Numbered from the stretch's first letter, positions 1-10,911 are shown. The stretch: 64,000 nt of DNA from Pedococcus bigeumensis (GCF_006438965.1 NZ_RCZM01000001.1:1009614-1073613); one strand, 5' to 3'. Made by a program: numbers and translations. Notes: a model not told the origin generated them from the sequence alone.

Positions 1-2
1 GG

Positions 3-290
3 GGCAAGGGCCACCACGGCGGGCTGGTGGTCAGCACCCTCCCGCCGGCAGCCGCCGAGACGGCAGCCGCGGCCACGGGGACCAAGAAGCGGTCCGGCAC
101 CCTGATGGACGTGGTCTACGCCGACTGGCCCACGCCGCTGGCGCGCGCGGCCGCGGCCGTCGGCATGGACGTCGTGTCCGGTCTCGACATGCTGGTCTAC
201 CAGGCTGCCGAACAGTTCCGGCTGTTCACCGGCGAGCAGGCACCGGTCCAGGCGATGTATGCCGCTGGGAGACAGGCACTCGGCCGATGA
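3..290 (+). CDS. aroE: Shikimate dehydrogenase, C-terminal fragment (cut by window edge)
   Basis: The reading frame is open to the left edge, so only about the last 95 residues are present. The C-terminal signature GLDMLVYQAAEQFRLFTG is typical of shikimate dehydrogenase, the NADPH-dependent reduction of 3-dehydroshikimate to shikimate. The preceding STLPP stretch matches the conserved segment after the cofactor domain. The stop codon overlaps the start of the prepilin peptidase gene (ATGA). It begins a shikimate/chorismate cluster that continues with aroC, aroK and aroB. Confidence 0.85.
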   Translation, partial: GKGHHGGLVVSTLPPAAAETAAAATGTKKRSGTLMDVVYADWPTPLARAAAAVGMDVVSGLDMLVYQAAEQFRLFTGEQAPVQAMYAAGRQALGR

Positions 291-982
291 TCGACCTCGC
301 GGCCGGCTCCGGCGTCGCCGCCTGGGTGCTCGTCCTGCTTGCGCTGGCGGGGGCGAGCCTGGGGGCCGTCACCGGTCGGGCGCTCGCCGTCGCCGACTAC
401 CGGATCGAGTCCGACGAGGCCGGGCCACCGCCCAGGCACTGGTGGTGGCCCGCGGTCGCCGTTGGTCTGCTGTGGGCGGTCGTGGGCTGGCGGATCGGCG
501 ACCTCGCCGGCTGGGCCGCGCTGCCGGCATACCTGCTGTTCGCCTGGTTGACGGTCGCGCTGGTGTGGATCGACGCCGACGTGCACCGGCTGCCGGACGG
601 GCTGGTCCTGCCCGCCTACCCCGCGCTCCTCGTTCTGGTCGTCGTGGCGACGGCCGGCCTGGGCGACTGGGGGGTCCTGGTGCGGGCGCTCGCGTGCATG
701 GCTGGCATGTACGCCCTCTACTTCCTGATGGCGATCATCTCGCCGAGCTCGCTGGGCTTCGGCGACGTCAAGCTCTCCGGGCTGATCGGGCTGTTGCTGG
801 GGTGGGTCGGGGTGGGGGATGCCTTCGTCGCGTTGCTGGCGGGCTTCGTCGTCGGTGGGCTGATCGCCGTCGTCATGCTGGTCGGCCGGCGGGTCGGGAT
901 GCGTTCGCACATTGCGTTCGGCCCGTCGATGCTCGCCGGCGCTTTCGTCGCGCTGGTCGTGCAGTACCAGTTGGTGGCCTAG
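287..982 (+). CDS. Prepilin peptidase, A24 family (type IV leader peptidase-like)
   Basis: A 231-residue polytopic membrane protein with about six hydrophobic segments. It carries the A24 aspartate signature LGFGDVKL near residue 160, and an earlier Asp sits in the [12 protein letters not shown] segment, consistent with the two-aspartate active site. The family cleaves the leader of type IV prepilins or pseudopilins at the inner face of the membrane. The N-terminal methylase domain of long PilD proteins is missing, as is usual for short actinobacterial members. The start overlaps the aroE stop by 4 bp. Substrate pilins are not in this window, so the target is unknown. Confidence 0.85.
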   Translation: MIDLAAGSGVAAWVLVLLALAGASLGAVTGRALAVADYRIESDEAGPPPRHWWWPAVAVGLLWAVVGWRIGDLAGWAALPAYLLFAWLTVALVWIDADVHRLPDGLVLPAYPALLVLVVVATAGLGDWGVLVRALACMAGMYALYFLMAIISPSSLGFGDVKLSGLIGLLLGWVGVGDAFVALLAGFVVGGLIAVVMLVGRRVGMRSHIAFGPSMLAGAFVALVVQYQLVA

Positions 983-1019
983 CCAAACCGGGCCACCGGC
1001 TGCATGGGAGGATCGGTTC

Positions 1020-2239
1020 ATGCTCCGCTGGTTGACCGCAGGTGAGTCCCACGGCCCGGCCCTCCTCGCGACGATCGAGGGTCTCCCGGCCGGGATCGAG
1101 GTGACCACCAAGGACGTGGCCGCCGCGCTCGCCCGGCGCCGGCTCGGCTTCGGCCGTGGCGCGCGGATGAAGTTCGAGCAGGACGACGTCGAGTTCCTCG
1201 GTGGCCTTCGCCACGGCGTGACGATGGGGTCCCCGGTCGCCATCCGGATCGGCAACACCGAGTGGCCGAAGTGGGAGACCGTGATGTCGCCCGACCCCGT
1301 GTCGGAGGAGGCGTACGCCTCGTCGGACGACGTGAACGCGGAGAAGGAGGTCGCCCGCAACCGACCCCTGACCCGCCCCCGTCCGGGTCACGCCGACCTC
1401 GTGGGGATGCAGAAGTACGGCTTCGACGACGCCCGCCCGGTGCTCGAACGCGCCTCCGCCCGCGAGACTGCTGCCCGTGTCGCACTGGGCGAGGTGGCCT
1501 CCCGGTTCCTCGAGCAGGCCTACGGCATCCGGCTCGTCTCGCACACCGTGGCCATCGGCACCGCGGGGGTGTCCGAGGACGCCCCGCTGCCCACGCCCGA
1601 CCAGGTCGAGCAGATCGACGCCGACCCGGTGCGCACCCTCGACGCCGCTGGGTCCGCCGCGATGATCGCCGAGGTCGAGGCCGCCAAGAAGGACGGCGAC
1701 ACCCTTGGTGGGGTCGTCGAGGTCGTCGCCTACGGACTGCCGCCGGGCCTGGGCTCCCACGTCCACTGGGACCGTCGACTCGACGCCCAGCTGGCCGCCG
1801 CCCTCATGGGAATCCAGGCGATCAAGGGTGTCGAGGTCGGCGACGGCTTCCGCACCGCTGCCCGTCGCGGGTCCGCGGCCCACGACGAGATGGAGCGGTC
1901 CGCCGACGGCACGATCCAGCGCCGCACCGGCCGGGCCGGCGGCACCGAAGGCGGCATGTCCACCGGTGACGTGCTGCGCGTCCGGGCCGCGATGAAGCCG
2001 ATCTCGACGGTCCCGCGTGCCCTCGACACGGTCGACACCACCGGTGCCGAGGCGGCCAAGGCGATCCACCAGCGGTCCGACGTGTGTGCGGTACCTGCTG
2101 CAGGGGTGGTGGCCGAGGCGATGGTGGCGCTCGTGCTGGCTCAGGCCTGTGTCGAGAAGTTCGGCGGCGACTCGGTCGCCGAGACGGCACGCAACCACGC
2201 GGCCTACCTCGCCTCGATCCCCGAGGCGATGCGCACGTG

Positions 2240-2243
<4 letters not shown>
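1020..2243 (+). CDS. aroC: Chorismate synthase
   Basis: A 407-residue protein that converts 5-enolpyruvylshikimate-3-phosphate to chorismate with reduced FMN. Family signatures are present: GESHGPAL (residues 8-15), RPGHADL (about 121-127), the [12 protein letters not shown] segment, and the C-terminal [13 protein letters not shown]. The ATG at 1020 was chosen because the sequence [12 protein letters not shown] is the canonical N-terminus and GGGAGGA lies 8 to 14 bases upstream; an open frame further upstream shows no homology. It overlaps aroK, whose start lies inside the aroC stop. Confidence 0.97.
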
Positions 2244-3924
<1,681 letters not shown>

Positions 3925-4002
3925 GCGCGGCGGCATCGCCTCACAGGAGGCGCACAGGAGGTGCACAAGGCGTCGATGGACAGTGACGCGACAGTGGGGC
4001 GC

Positions 4003-4920
4003 ATGAGTGAGAACCAGACCCCCGAGGACCACGGCACCGACCAGGTCGGCCCGCAGGGCCGCAATGTCAGCAGCGGCAACCCGCACGACGACCGGCACGA
4101 CCGCGGACTCGAGTTCGACGTGCAGACCCTGCTGGCGCGGCGTCGCGTCCTGGGCATCCTCGGCGGGCTCGGTGCGGGAGCGGCTCTCGCAGCCTGCGGC
4201 ACCTCTGACAGCGGCTCCACGACCAGCACCTCGTCCACGAGCAGCTCTTCGAGCACGTCCGGCTCGTCCGCTTCGAGCGCGGGGTCCACCCCGAAGGCCG
4301 AGGTGCCCGACGAGACCGGCGGTCCCTACCCGGGCGACGGGTCCAACGGCCCCAACGTGCTGGACGACTCGGGCATCGTCCGCTCCGACATCACGAGCAG
4401 CTTCGGGTCCTCGACAACCAAGGCCGAGGGCATCCCGCTCACCATCAACCTCACGGTCACCGACGCAGGGAACGGCTACTCGGCCATGCAGGGTGCCGCG
4501 GTCTACCTGTGGCACTGCAACCGCGACGGGCAGTACTCGCTGTACTCCCAGGGCGTCTCCGAGGAGAACTACCTGCGGGGCGTGCAGGCGACCAACGCGG
4601 CCGGGACCGCGACCTACACCAGCATCTTCCCGGCGGCCTACGACGGACGGTGGCCGCACATCCACTTCGAGGTCTACTCGTCGGTCGACGACGCCACGAG
4701 CAGCGGACAGATCGTCAAGACCTCACAGATCGCCCTGCCCGAGGCAGCGTGCAAGGAGGTGTACGCGACGACGGGCTACGAGGCGAGCGTGCAGAACCTC
4801 GCCAGGACGTCGCTCACGCAGGACATGGTGTTCGGCAACGACGGCGGGATCTACCAGCTCGCGACGGTGACCGGGAACGCCACCGACGGCTACGTCGCCA
4901 ACCTCACCATCGGCGTCTGA
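4003..4920 (+). CDS. Tat-exported lipoprotein, intradiol ring-cleavage dioxygenase family
   Basis: About 305 residues. A twin-arginine signal (RRRVLG) is followed by a hydrophobic stretch and a lipobox ending LAAC, then a Ser/Thr-rich linker. The catalytic part shows GGPYPGDGSNGPNVL (Tyr iron ligand), AVYLWHCNRDGQYSLY (Tyr/His) and WPHIHFEVY (His), the pattern of Fe(III) intradiol dioxygenases such as catechol 1,2-dioxygenase. The cell-surface location suggests extracellular aromatic or lignin-derived substrates; the substrate itself is unknown. The start is uncertain: GTG 3961 and ATG 3976 are in frame, and two AGGAGG copies (3945-3950 and 3956-3961) lie just upstream. It is convergent with the aldo/keto reductase. 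Confidence 0.85.
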   Translation: MSENQTPEDHGTDQVGPQGRNVSSGNPHDDRHDRGLEFDVQTLLARRRVLGILGGLGAGAALAACGTSDSGSTTSTSSTSSSSSTSGSSASSAGSTPKAEVPDETGGPYPGDGSNGPNVLDDSGIVRSDITSSFGSSTTKAEGIPLTINLTVTDAGNGYSAMQGAAVYLWHCNRDGQYSLYSQGVSEENYLRGVQATNAAGTATYTSIFPAAYDGRWPHIHFEVYSSVDDATSSGQIVKTSQIALPEAACKEVYATTGYEASVQNLARTSLTQDMVFGNDGGIYQLATVTGNATDGYVANLTIGV

Positions 4921-4960
4921 CCGCCAGCGTCTGAGCAACGGCGTGTGGCGGAGCGTCAGA
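4916..4960. terminator. Candidate bidirectional terminator hairpin
   Basis: An interrupted inverted repeat: TCTGAC+CGCCA (4916-4926) pairs with TGGCG (4946-4950) and GTCAGA (4955-4960), with a 4-base bulge. It overlaps the stop codons of two convergent genes, the position expected for a shared terminator. There is no T run. Confidence 0.4.
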
Positions 4961-5924
4961 TCTCGTCCAGGTCGGCGAGGTCGGCGGCGGTCGGCTGCCA
5001 CCCGGCCGCTCGGGCGTTACGGGTCACCTGCTCCGCAGTCGTCGCCCCGGCGATCACCGAGGTGACGGCCGGCTGCGCGGCGAGGCCGCCGATGGCGACG
5101 TCCAGCAGGTCCACGTCGCGTTGCGTGGCAAACGACTGGAGGGCCTCGACCCGGTCCCAGTCGGCCTCCGCCAGCCAGCCAGCCCGGTCCGCCTCCAGGG
5201 CCGCCCGCGACCCCTGCGGGGCAGCGGCGCCCCGCTGGTACTTGCCGGTGAGCAGCCCCTTGGCCAGAGGGAAGAACGGGAGTATGCCGAGCCCAAACCG
5301 CTCGCACGCGGGCGCCACCTCGTCCTCGACCGAGCGGTCGAGCAGGGAGTACTCGTTCTGCACCGAGACGAAGGACGCGAGCCCGGCGGTCGAGGAGGTC
5401 CAGGAGGCGTCGGCCACCTGCCAGCCGTCGAAGTTGGAGCACCCGATGTAGAGCACCTTGCCCTCGCGCACGAGGTCGGTGAGCGCTTCGAGCGTCTCCT
5501 CGATCGGCGTCAGCGGGTCCGGGCGGTGCAGCTGGTAGAGGTCGATGTGGTCGGTCTGCAAGCGGCGCAGGCTGGCTTCGACCGCGCGGCGGACATAGCG
5601 GCGCGAGCCCAGAGCGCCGAAGTCGTCCCCGTTGGCGCCCTGCATGTCCATCCCGAACTTGGTGGCGAGGACGAACTCGTCGCGCTGGCCCTGCAGGGCG
5701 TCGCCGAGCATCGTCTCGCTCTGACCCGGCTCGCCGCCGTAGATGTCGGCGGTGTCGAGCAGCGTGACGCCGTTGTCACGGGCCGCGGTCAGGATCGAGA
5801 CGACACCGTCCTGGTCGACCCGACGGCCGAAGGCGTTGCAGCCGATGCCGACGGCACTCACCATGAGCCCGCTCGAGCCGAGCGGTCGGTAGTCCATCTC
5901 TGTCCTGGCAGCCGTCGAAGTCAT
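4956..5924 (-). CDS. Aldo/keto reductase
   Basis: A 322-residue TIM-barrel NADPH-dependent carbonyl reductase. The catalytic tetrad can be placed: Asp and Tyr in LLDTADIYGG, Lys in LATKFGMD and His in LYQLHRPDP. The N-terminus MDYRPLGSSGLMVSAVGIGC is typical of the YajO/TAS-like group. A TAGGCT -10 element ends 6 bases before the ATG, so the message is probably leaderless and the start is well supported. It is a single gene between the dioxygenase and efp; the physiological substrate cannot be told from sequence. Confidence 0.92.
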   Translation of the reverse strand: MTSTAARTEMDYRPLGSSGLMVSAVGIGCNAFGRRVDQDGVVSILTAARDNGVTLLDTADIYGGEPGQSETMLGDALQGQRDEFVLATKFGMDMQGANGDDFGALGSRRYVRRAVEASLRRLQTDHIDLYQLHRPDPLTPIEETLEALTDLVREGKVLYIGCSNFDGWQVADASWTSSTAGLASFVSVQNEYSLLDRSVEDEVAPACERFGLGILPFFPLAKGLLTGKYQRGAAAPQGSRAALEADRAGWLAEADWDRVEALQSFATQRDVDLLDVAIGGLAAQPAVTSVIAGATTAEQVTRNARAAGWQPTAADLADLDEI

Positions 5925-5930
5925 GCCCCC

Positions 5931-5936
5931 AGCCTA
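5931..5936 (-). promoter_or_regulatory. -10 element of leaderless aldo/keto reductase gene
   Basis: TAGGCT on the minus strand, six bases (GGGGGC) before the ATG at 5924. This is the TANNNT-N6/7-RTG geometry of leaderless actinobacterial transcripts. Confidence 0.5.
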
Positions 5937-5982
5937 GGTCTGCCGCCTCGACAGCGATTCGGGGGAGCGTGCACCCGGCGGC

Positions 5983-5988
5983 TAGACT
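5983..5988 (+). promoter_or_regulatory. Candidate -10 element for efp
   Basis: TAGACT lies 87 bases before the efp GTG, leaving room for a 5' leader of roughly 80 bases. No convincing -35 hexamer was seen. Confidence 0.35.
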
Positions 5989-6075
5989 GTCCGCCGAATC
6001 CCACCCCGAACCTTTCCGGGACTGCCGCACGCGCTCGACCACGCGGCATACCGGCTCTTTTGAAAGCGATATGAC

Positions 6076-6636
6076 GTGGCATCGACCAACGACCTGAAGA
6101 ACGGCCTGGTCCTCAACCTCGAAGGCCAGCTGTGGGCCGTCGTGGAGTTCCAGCACGTCAAGCCCGGCAAGGGCCCGGCGTTCGTGCGGACCAAGCTCAA
6201 GCACGTCCTGTCCGGCAAGGTCGTCGACAAGACGTTCAACGCCGGCCTGAAGGTCGAGACCGCCAACGTCGACCGTCGCGACATGCAGTACCTCTACAAG
6301 GACGGGACCGACTTCGTCTTCATGGACGGGTCGACCTACGACCAGATCCACATCCCGGAGACTGTCGTCGGCGACGTCGCGAACTACCTCCTCGAGAACC
6401 AGACCGCGCAGGTCGCGACGCACGAGGGCATCGTGCTCTACGTCGAGCTGCCCACGTCGGTCGTCCTCGAGATCACCTACACCGAGCCGGGTCTGCAGGG
6501 CGACCGCTCCACCGGTGGCACCAAGCCGGCGACGCTCGAGACCGGCGCGACGATCAATGTCCCGCTGTTCCTGGAGCAGGGCACCAAGGTCAAGGTCGAC
6601 ACCCGCGACGGCTCCTACCTCGGTCGCGTCAGCTAA
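6076..6636 (+). CDS. efp: Translation elongation factor P
   Basis: A 186-residue factor that binds the ribosome between the P and E sites and relieves stalling at polyproline. The N-terminal KOW-like domain contains the tip loop KPGKGPAF with the conserved lysine; OB-fold domains follow ([20 protein letters not shown] and the C-terminal [11 protein letters not shown]). GTG 6076 gives the canonical start STNDLKNG after the initiator. The gene is abutted by nusB with no spacer. No EpmA/EpmB modification genes are nearby. Confidence 0.97.
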   Translation: MASTNDLKNGLVLNLEGQLWAVVEFQHVKPGKGPAFVRTKLKHVLSGKVVDKTFNAGLKVETANVDRRDMQYLYKDGTDFVFMDGSTYDQIHIPETVVGDVANYLLENQTAQVATHEGIVLYVELPTSVVLEITYTEPGLQGDRSTGGTKPATLETGATINVPLFLEQGTKVKVDTRDGSYLGRVS

Positions 6637-7050
6637 GTGGGCGCACGGACCAAGGCACGCAAGCGCGCGATCGACCTCCTGTTCGAGGCCGAGAACCGGG
6701 GCCTGAACGCCCGTGACCTGCTCGCTGAACGGCTCGCCAAGCCGGTCACCGAGGCGCCGCTCAGCCAGTACACCTCCGACCTCGTCGAGGGTGTCGTCGC
6801 GCACTGGACCGACATCAACGAGCTGCTGTCGACCTACTCGCAGGGCTGGACGCTGGAGCGGATGCCCAGCGTCGACCGGGCGATCCTGCGGCTCGGCGCG
6901 TTCGAGGTGCTCTATGCGACCGAGGTCCCCGTGAACGTCGCGATCGCCGAGGCCGTCGAGCTGGCCAAGAGCCTGTCCACCGACGACTCGCCGAAGTTCG
7001 TCAACGGCCTGCTCGGTCGACTCGCCGAGGTCAAGCCCACCCTGGCCTGA
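6637..7050 (+). CDS. nusB: Transcription antitermination factor NusB
   Basis: A 137-residue all-helical RNA-binding protein that pairs with NusE/S10 at boxA in rRNA antitermination. Recognisable segments are the N-terminal RTKARKRAIDLLFEAE, the ERMPSVDRAILRLGAFEVLY motif and the C-terminal KFVNGLLGRL. The GTG start immediately follows the efp stop codon, so the two genes are almost certainly cotranscribed. Confidence 0.97.
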   Translation: MGARTKARKRAIDLLFEAENRGLNARDLLAERLAKPVTEAPLSQYTSDLVEGVVAHWTDINELLSTYSQGWTLERMPSVDRAILRLGAFEVLYATEVPVNVAIAEAVELAKSLSTDDSPKFVNGLLGRLAEVKPTLA

Positions 7051-7061
7051 CGCTAGCCCGC

Positions 7062-7120
7062 CCGAGAGCCCAGCTTTCGGGCCTCTGGAGGGGTCGGAAG
7101 CCCGAAAGCTGGGATCTCGG
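7062..7120. terminator. Long inverted repeat downstream of nusB
   Basis: Arms at 7062-7082 and 7100-7120 match at 20 of 21 positions, including the perfect 14-mer CCCAGCTTTCGGGC, around a 17-base loop. It lies between the nusB stop and the pyrR leader and could end efp-nusB transcription. There is no poly-T tract, so an intrinsic terminator is not certain. Confidence 0.5.
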
Positions 7121-7164
7121 TGGCGCCGCGGCGGGCCGGTATGCCGGGTGCTCACCGCACCGGG

Positions 7165-7170
7165 TATGGT
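7165..7170 (+). promoter_or_regulatory. Candidate -10 element of the pyr operon
   Basis: TATGGT lies about 30 bases upstream of the PyrR-binding hairpin, giving a short leader. There is no clear -35 hexamer. Confidence 0.35.
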
Positions 7171-7194
7171 GGCCACCGATCGACATCCTTTAAC

Positions 7195-7224
7195 GACCTG
7201 TCCTGTGAGGCAGGGAAGGAGGTC
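7195..7224 (+). promoter_or_regulatory. PyrR-binding mRNA hairpin overlapping the pyrR ribosome binding site
   Basis: The segment TCCTGTGAGGC at 7201-7211 fits the known PyrR-binding loop consensus (UCCNGNGAGGY). It is closed by GACCT (7195-7199) pairing with AGGTC (7220-7224). The right arm includes the Shine-Dalgarno AAGGAGG (7216-7222) that serves the ATG at 7234. Binding of PyrR-UMP would therefore block translation of the first gene. PyrR-dependent translational repression of this kind is known in mycobacteria; here it is inferred from sequence. Confidence 0.75.
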
Positions 7225-7233
7225 CTGGCGCTG

Positions 7234-7854
7234 ATGCGTCCTGACTTTGCTGCACCCTCGGCGGTTGAACCCGTGGTTCCCGCCACCCCTTCTGGCGAGG
7301 CATCCCTCGACAACTCCCGCGTCGTGATGACCGAGGCCGACGTGGCCCGCGTGCTACGACGGATCGCGCACGAGATCCTCGAGCACAACAAGGGCGCGTC
7401 CGACCTGGTGGTCCTGGGCATCCCCACCCGCGGGGTTGCCCTGGCGCACCGGCTCGCGGCCCTCATCGAGGAGGTCGAGGGTGTGCCGGTCGCTGTCGGC
7501 GCCCTCGACGTCACGATGCACCGTGACGACCTGCGCCGGCAGCCGACGCGCAGCCCGATGCACACCGACATCCCGCCGAGCGGGATAGACGACAAGGTCG
7601 TCGTGCTGGTCGACGACGTGCTCTACTCCGGCCGCACCGTGCGGGCAGCCCTGGACGCACTGTCCGACCTCGGCCGCCCGCGGATCGTGCGCCTCGCGGT
7701 GCTGGTCGACCGGGGGCACCGCGAGCTGCCGATCCGGGCCGACCACGTGGGCAAGAACCTGCCGACCTCGAGCAGCGAGAAGGTGCGGGTGCGGCTGAGC
7801 GAACCCGACCACGTCGAGGACCAGGTCACCATCGCTGGAGGCGAGACCAGATGA
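7234..7854 (+). CDS. pyrR: Bifunctional pyr operon regulator / uracil phosphoribosyltransferase
   Basis: A 206-residue protein with the phosphoribosyltransferase fold. The PRPP loop [13 protein letters not shown] is near residues 122-134 and the hairpin-binding basic residues are in [14 protein letters not shown]. PyrR senses UMP against PRPP and binds the leader RNA. The ATG at 7234 was chosen because AAGGAGG sits 11 bases upstream inside the hairpin; the frame is open further left but lacks homology. An N-terminal extension of about 25 Pro/Ala-rich residues precedes the conserved [18 protein letters not shown]. The stop overlaps pyrB by 4 bp. Confidence 0.95.
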   Translation: MRPDFAAPSAVEPVVPATPSGEASLDNSRVVMTEADVARVLRRIAHEILEHNKGASDLVVLGIPTRGVALAHRLAALIEEVEGVPVAVGALDVTMHRDDLRRQPTRSPMHTDIPPSGIDDKVVVLVDDVLYSGRTVRAALDALSDLGRPRIVRLAVLVDRGHRELPIRADHVGKNLPTSSSEKVRVRLSEPDHVEDQVTIAGGETR

Positions 7855-8873
7855 GCACCGCCACCACCACCACCACCACCCCCAGCGGCCCCGCCGGCCG
7901 CGAGCAGCAGGCGAGCACGCGGCATACCAAGCGGCACCTGCTGTCGTCCGCGGACCTGAACCGCGAGCAGGTCCGGGCCATCCTCGACACCGCCTCGGAG
8001 ATGCACGGGGTGCAGCAGCGCGAGGTCAAGAAGCTCCCGACGCTGCGCGGCCGGACCGTCGTCAATCTGTTCTTCGAGGACTCGACCCGCACCCGCAGCT
8101 CGTTCGAGATCGCGGGCAAGTGGCTGTCCGCCGACGTCATCAACATCAGCGGCAAGGGGTCCTCGACCTCCAAGGGCGAGTCGCTGCGCGACACGGTGCT
8201 GACCGTGGCCGCGATGGGTGTCGACGCCCTGGTCATCCGGCACCACGCGAGCGGCGCCGCCCAGCAGGTCAGCCAGTGGGTCGACGCGCACATCATCAAC
8301 GCTGGCGACGGGATGCACGAGCACCCGACCCAGGCGCTGCTCGACGCCTACACGATGGAGCGACGGCTCGGGGACCTCGAGGGACGTCACGTCGTCATCG
8401 TCGGCGACCTGACCCACTCACGGGTGGTGCGGTCCAACCTGATCACCCTCAAGACCCTCGGCGCGCGGGTCACCCTTGTGGCACCGCCGACCCTGATGCC
8501 GAGCGGGATCACCTCGTGGGCGCAGGCCGATGGGTTCACGCTGTCGAACGACTTCGACGCGGTGCTCCCGACGGCCGACTCGGTGATGATGCTGCGGGTC
8601 CAGCGCGAGCGGATGAGCGGTGGCTTCTTCCCCACGGCGCGCGAGTACACCGTCGGCTACGGACTGACCCGCGCCCGGCTCGACGCGCTCACCGCCGCCA
8701 ACCCCGACGCCGTGATCTGCCACCCCGGCCCGATGAACCGCGGCCTCGAGATCGCTGCTGACGCCGCCGACGGCGCCCAGTCGCTCATCCTCGACCAGGT
8801 CAGCGCAGGCGTCGCGGTGCGGATGAGCGTGCTCTACCACCTGCTCGCCGGTGGCGAAGGAGAGGACAGCTGA
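7851..8873 (+). CDS. pyrB: Aspartate carbamoyltransferase catalytic chain
   Basis: A 340-residue enzyme that forms N-carbamoyl-L-aspartate. The carbamoyl-phosphate motif [13 protein letters not shown] is near residue 80, followed by [22 protein letters not shown] and the C-terminal [12 protein letters not shown]. About 30 N-terminal residues are low-complexity (a run of six threonines from ACC codons) and precede the conserved [13 protein letters not shown]. No PyrI regulatory chain is present, so this is probably class B/C ATCase associated with pyrC. It overlaps pyrR by 4 bp and pyrC by 1 bp. Confidence 0.97.
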   Translation: MSTATTTTTTPSGPAGREQQASTRHTKRHLLSSADLNREQVRAILDTASEMHGVQQREVKKLPTLRGRTVVNLFFEDSTRTRSSFEIAGKWLSADVINISGKGSSTSKGESLRDTVLTVAAMGVDALVIRHHASGAAQQVSQWVDAHIINAGDGMHEHPTQALLDAYTMERRLGDLEGRHVVIVGDLTHSRVVRSNLITLKTLGARVTLVAPPTLMPSGITSWAQADGFTLSNDFDAVLPTADSVMMLRVQRERMSGGFFPTAREYTVGYGLTRARLDALTAANPDAVICHPGPMNRGLEIAADAADGAQSLILDQVSAGVAVRMSVLYHLLAGGEGEDS

Positions 8874-10162
8874 TGGCCACACTGCTCATCACCGGAGCGG
8901 ACCTGCTCGGGACCGGGGCCCAGGACCTGCTGGTCGAGGACGGTGTCATCACCGAGGTCGGGTCGATCCGCTCCGCGAAGGGCGCCGACGTCCTCGACGC
9001 CGACGGCCTGGTCGCGCTGCCCGGCCTGGTCGACCTGCACACCCACCTGCGCGAGCCCGGTCGTGAGGACGCCGAGACCATCGCGTCCGGCGCCGCCGCA
9101 GCCGCGGTCGGTGGCTTCACGGCGATCCTCGCGATGGCCAACACCAGTCCCGTCACGGACACGGCCGAGGCCGCCGAGCGGATCCTCGACCTGGGCCGTG
9201 CGACCGGTCTGGTCGACGTCGTCCCGGTGGGCGCGGTCACCAAGGGACTCGACGGTGAGGAGCTCGCCGAGCTCGGCCTCATGCACCGGTCCCGGGCTGC
9301 CGTGACCGTCTTCTCCGACGACGGCCACTGCGTCCACAACGCGCGGGTGATGCGCCGTGCGCTGGAGTACGTCCGCGCCTTCGGCGGGGTCATCTCGCAG
9401 CACGCCCAGGACCCGCAGCTCGCCGGACCGAACGCCTGCGCCCACGAGGGCGAGCTCTCCGGTCGCCTCGGACTGCCCGGCTGGCCGGGCATCGCGGAGG
9501 AGTCGATCGTGGCCCGCGACGTCATGCTGGCCCGGCACATCGGCTCGCGGGTGCACGTCGCCCACGTCTCGACCGCCGGCACCGTCGAGGTGATCCGCTG
9601 GGCCAAGGCTCAGGGCATCGCGGTCACCGCCGAGGTCACGCCGCACCACCTCGTCCTGACCACCGACCTGATCGCGGGCTACGACCCCACCTACAAGGTC
9701 AACCCGCCGCTGCGCCCGCAGGAGGACGTCGACGCACTGCGCGCGGCGCTCGCGGACGGCACCATCGACGCGGTGGCCACCGACCACGCCCCGCACGCCA
9801 GGCACGACAAGGAGCACGCCTTCACCGAGGCGGCGTTCGGCATGCTCGGGCTCGAGACGTCCCTGTCCGTGGTCAGCGACGTCATGGTCGGCGGTGGCCT
9901 GCTCGACTGGGCCGGCGTCGCCCGGGTGATGTCGGTCGCACCGGCCAGGATCGCCGGGCTGGCCGCCCACGGGCAGCCGCTCGCGGTGGGTTCGCCTGCC
10001 CACCTGACGCTCGTCGACCGGGACGCCACGGTCACTGTCGACCGCAGTGCCTCACTTTCCTTGTCCCGCAACAACCCGTGGCACGGTCGCACCCTTCGGG
10101 GTGCAGTGCACGCCACGGTCTTCGGTGGTCGCCTGACCGCCCAGAAGGGAGCCATCGCGTGA
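8873..10162 (+). CDS. pyrC: Dihydroorotase
   Basis: A 429-residue amidohydrolase that cyclises carbamoyl-aspartate to dihydroorotate. Zinc ligands are visible in DLHTHLREPG, the central histidines in EVTPHHL and HVAHVSTAGT, and the catalytic Asp in ATDHAPHA. Its length and motifs place it in class I, the type that associates with ATCase. The start overlaps the pyrB stop by one base (TGATG). Confidence 0.97.
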   Translation: MATLLITGADLLGTGAQDLLVEDGVITEVGSIRSAKGADVLDADGLVALPGLVDLHTHLREPGREDAETIASGAAAAAVGGFTAILAMANTSPVTDTAEAAERILDLGRATGLVDVVPVGAVTKGLDGEELAELGLMHRSRAAVTVFSDDGHCVHNARVMRRALEYVRAFGGVISQHAQDPQLAGPNACAHEGELSGRLGLPGWPGIAEESIVARDVMLARHIGSRVHVAHVSTAGTVEVIRWAKAQGIAVTAEVTPHHLVLTTDLIAGYDPTYKVNPPLRPQEDVDALRAALADGTIDAVATDHAPHARHDKEHAFTEAAFGMLGLETSLSVVSDVMVGGGLLDWAGVARVMSVAPARIAGLAAHGQPLAVGSPAHLTLVDRDATVTVDRSASLSLSRNNPWHGRTLRGAVHATVFGGRLTAQKGAIA

Positions 10163-10911
10163 CCCGACTCCAAGCCGTGGGCGTGATGCTCGTGGCGCTG
10201 GGCCTCATCTATGCCCTGCTGTATGCCGCGTGGCTGCGCAAGCGCCGCGAGCACGAGTCCGCGGCCATCGCCGCGGAGCGCAGCCGGACGACCCGCGACC
10301 ACTCCCTGGAGGCCCCGGCCCTCAAGGAGAAGCCGGCACAGGTCATCGCGGAGGGCACCTACGTCAGCACGACGGTCGCCGAGAACCGCTTGGACCGGGT
10401 CACGGTCGAGGGGTTGGGCAACCGCGCCAAGGCGACCCTCATCGTGAGCCGCGGTGACGCCGACGAGCTCGTGCGCATCGACCGGCAGGGCGAGGCGACG
10501 GTGATCATCCCGGCGGCCCGGCTGATCTCCGCGCGACGGGGGCGGGGGATGGTCGGCAAGTTTGTCGGCGCCAACCGGCTGGTGATCCTGCAGTGGAGGA
10601 CCGAGAACGGCGACACCTACGAGACCGGGTTCCTGCCGCGCTTCAAGGCCGACGTCGAACGTGTCGAGTCCGCGCTGTGGTGGCACACCGGAGAGACGAC
10701 AGCGGCCTTCAGCGAAGACGAGGCAGAGGTGGCCGACGACGCTGCCTCGAAGGCGCCCGCAGAGGACGCGACGACCGCTGACCCGAAGCCGACCGACGCC
10801 AAGAAGCCCGCCGCCACAAAGTCGACCGCCACAAAGTCGACCGCCGCGAAGAAGTCGACCGTGGCCAAGAAACCAACCGCGACCGACACCACAGGGAAGA
10901 CGACGCCATGA
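10159..10911 (+). CDS. Membrane-anchored PH-like protein of the pyr operon
   Basis: A 250-residue protein with one N-terminal transmembrane helix (about residues 4-24), then a basic KRRREH cytoplasmic side and a predicted beta-rich PH-like domain (about 60-180). The last 65 residues are an Ala/Lys/Thr-rich tail containing repeated TKSTA and KKSTV units. A membrane protein between pyrC and carA is a conserved arrangement in actinobacteria (mycobacteria have one too), but the function is unknown. The start GTG overlaps the pyrC stop and the stop overlaps carA (ATGA), so it is locked into the operon. Confidence 0.8.
   Translation: MTRLQAVGVMLVALGLIYALLYAAWLRKRREHESAAIAAERSRTTRDHSLEAPALKEKPAQVIAEGTYVSTTVAENRLDRVTVEGLGNRAKATLIVSRGDADELVRIDRQGEATVIIPAARLISARRGRGMVGKFVGANRLVILQWRTENGDTYETGFLPRFKADVERVESALWWHTGETTAAFSEDEAEVADDAASKAPAEDATTADPKPTDAKKPAATKSTATKSTAAKKSTVAKKPTATDTTGKTTP
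10813..10860 (+). repeat. Short tandem repeat in the tail of the PH-like gene
   Basis: A 15-base unit starting GCCACAAAGTCGACC occurs twice in tandem (10813-10827 and 10828-10842), followed by a diverged 18-base copy. It stays in frame and encodes the Lys/Ser/Thr/Ala tail. Confidence 0.7.
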
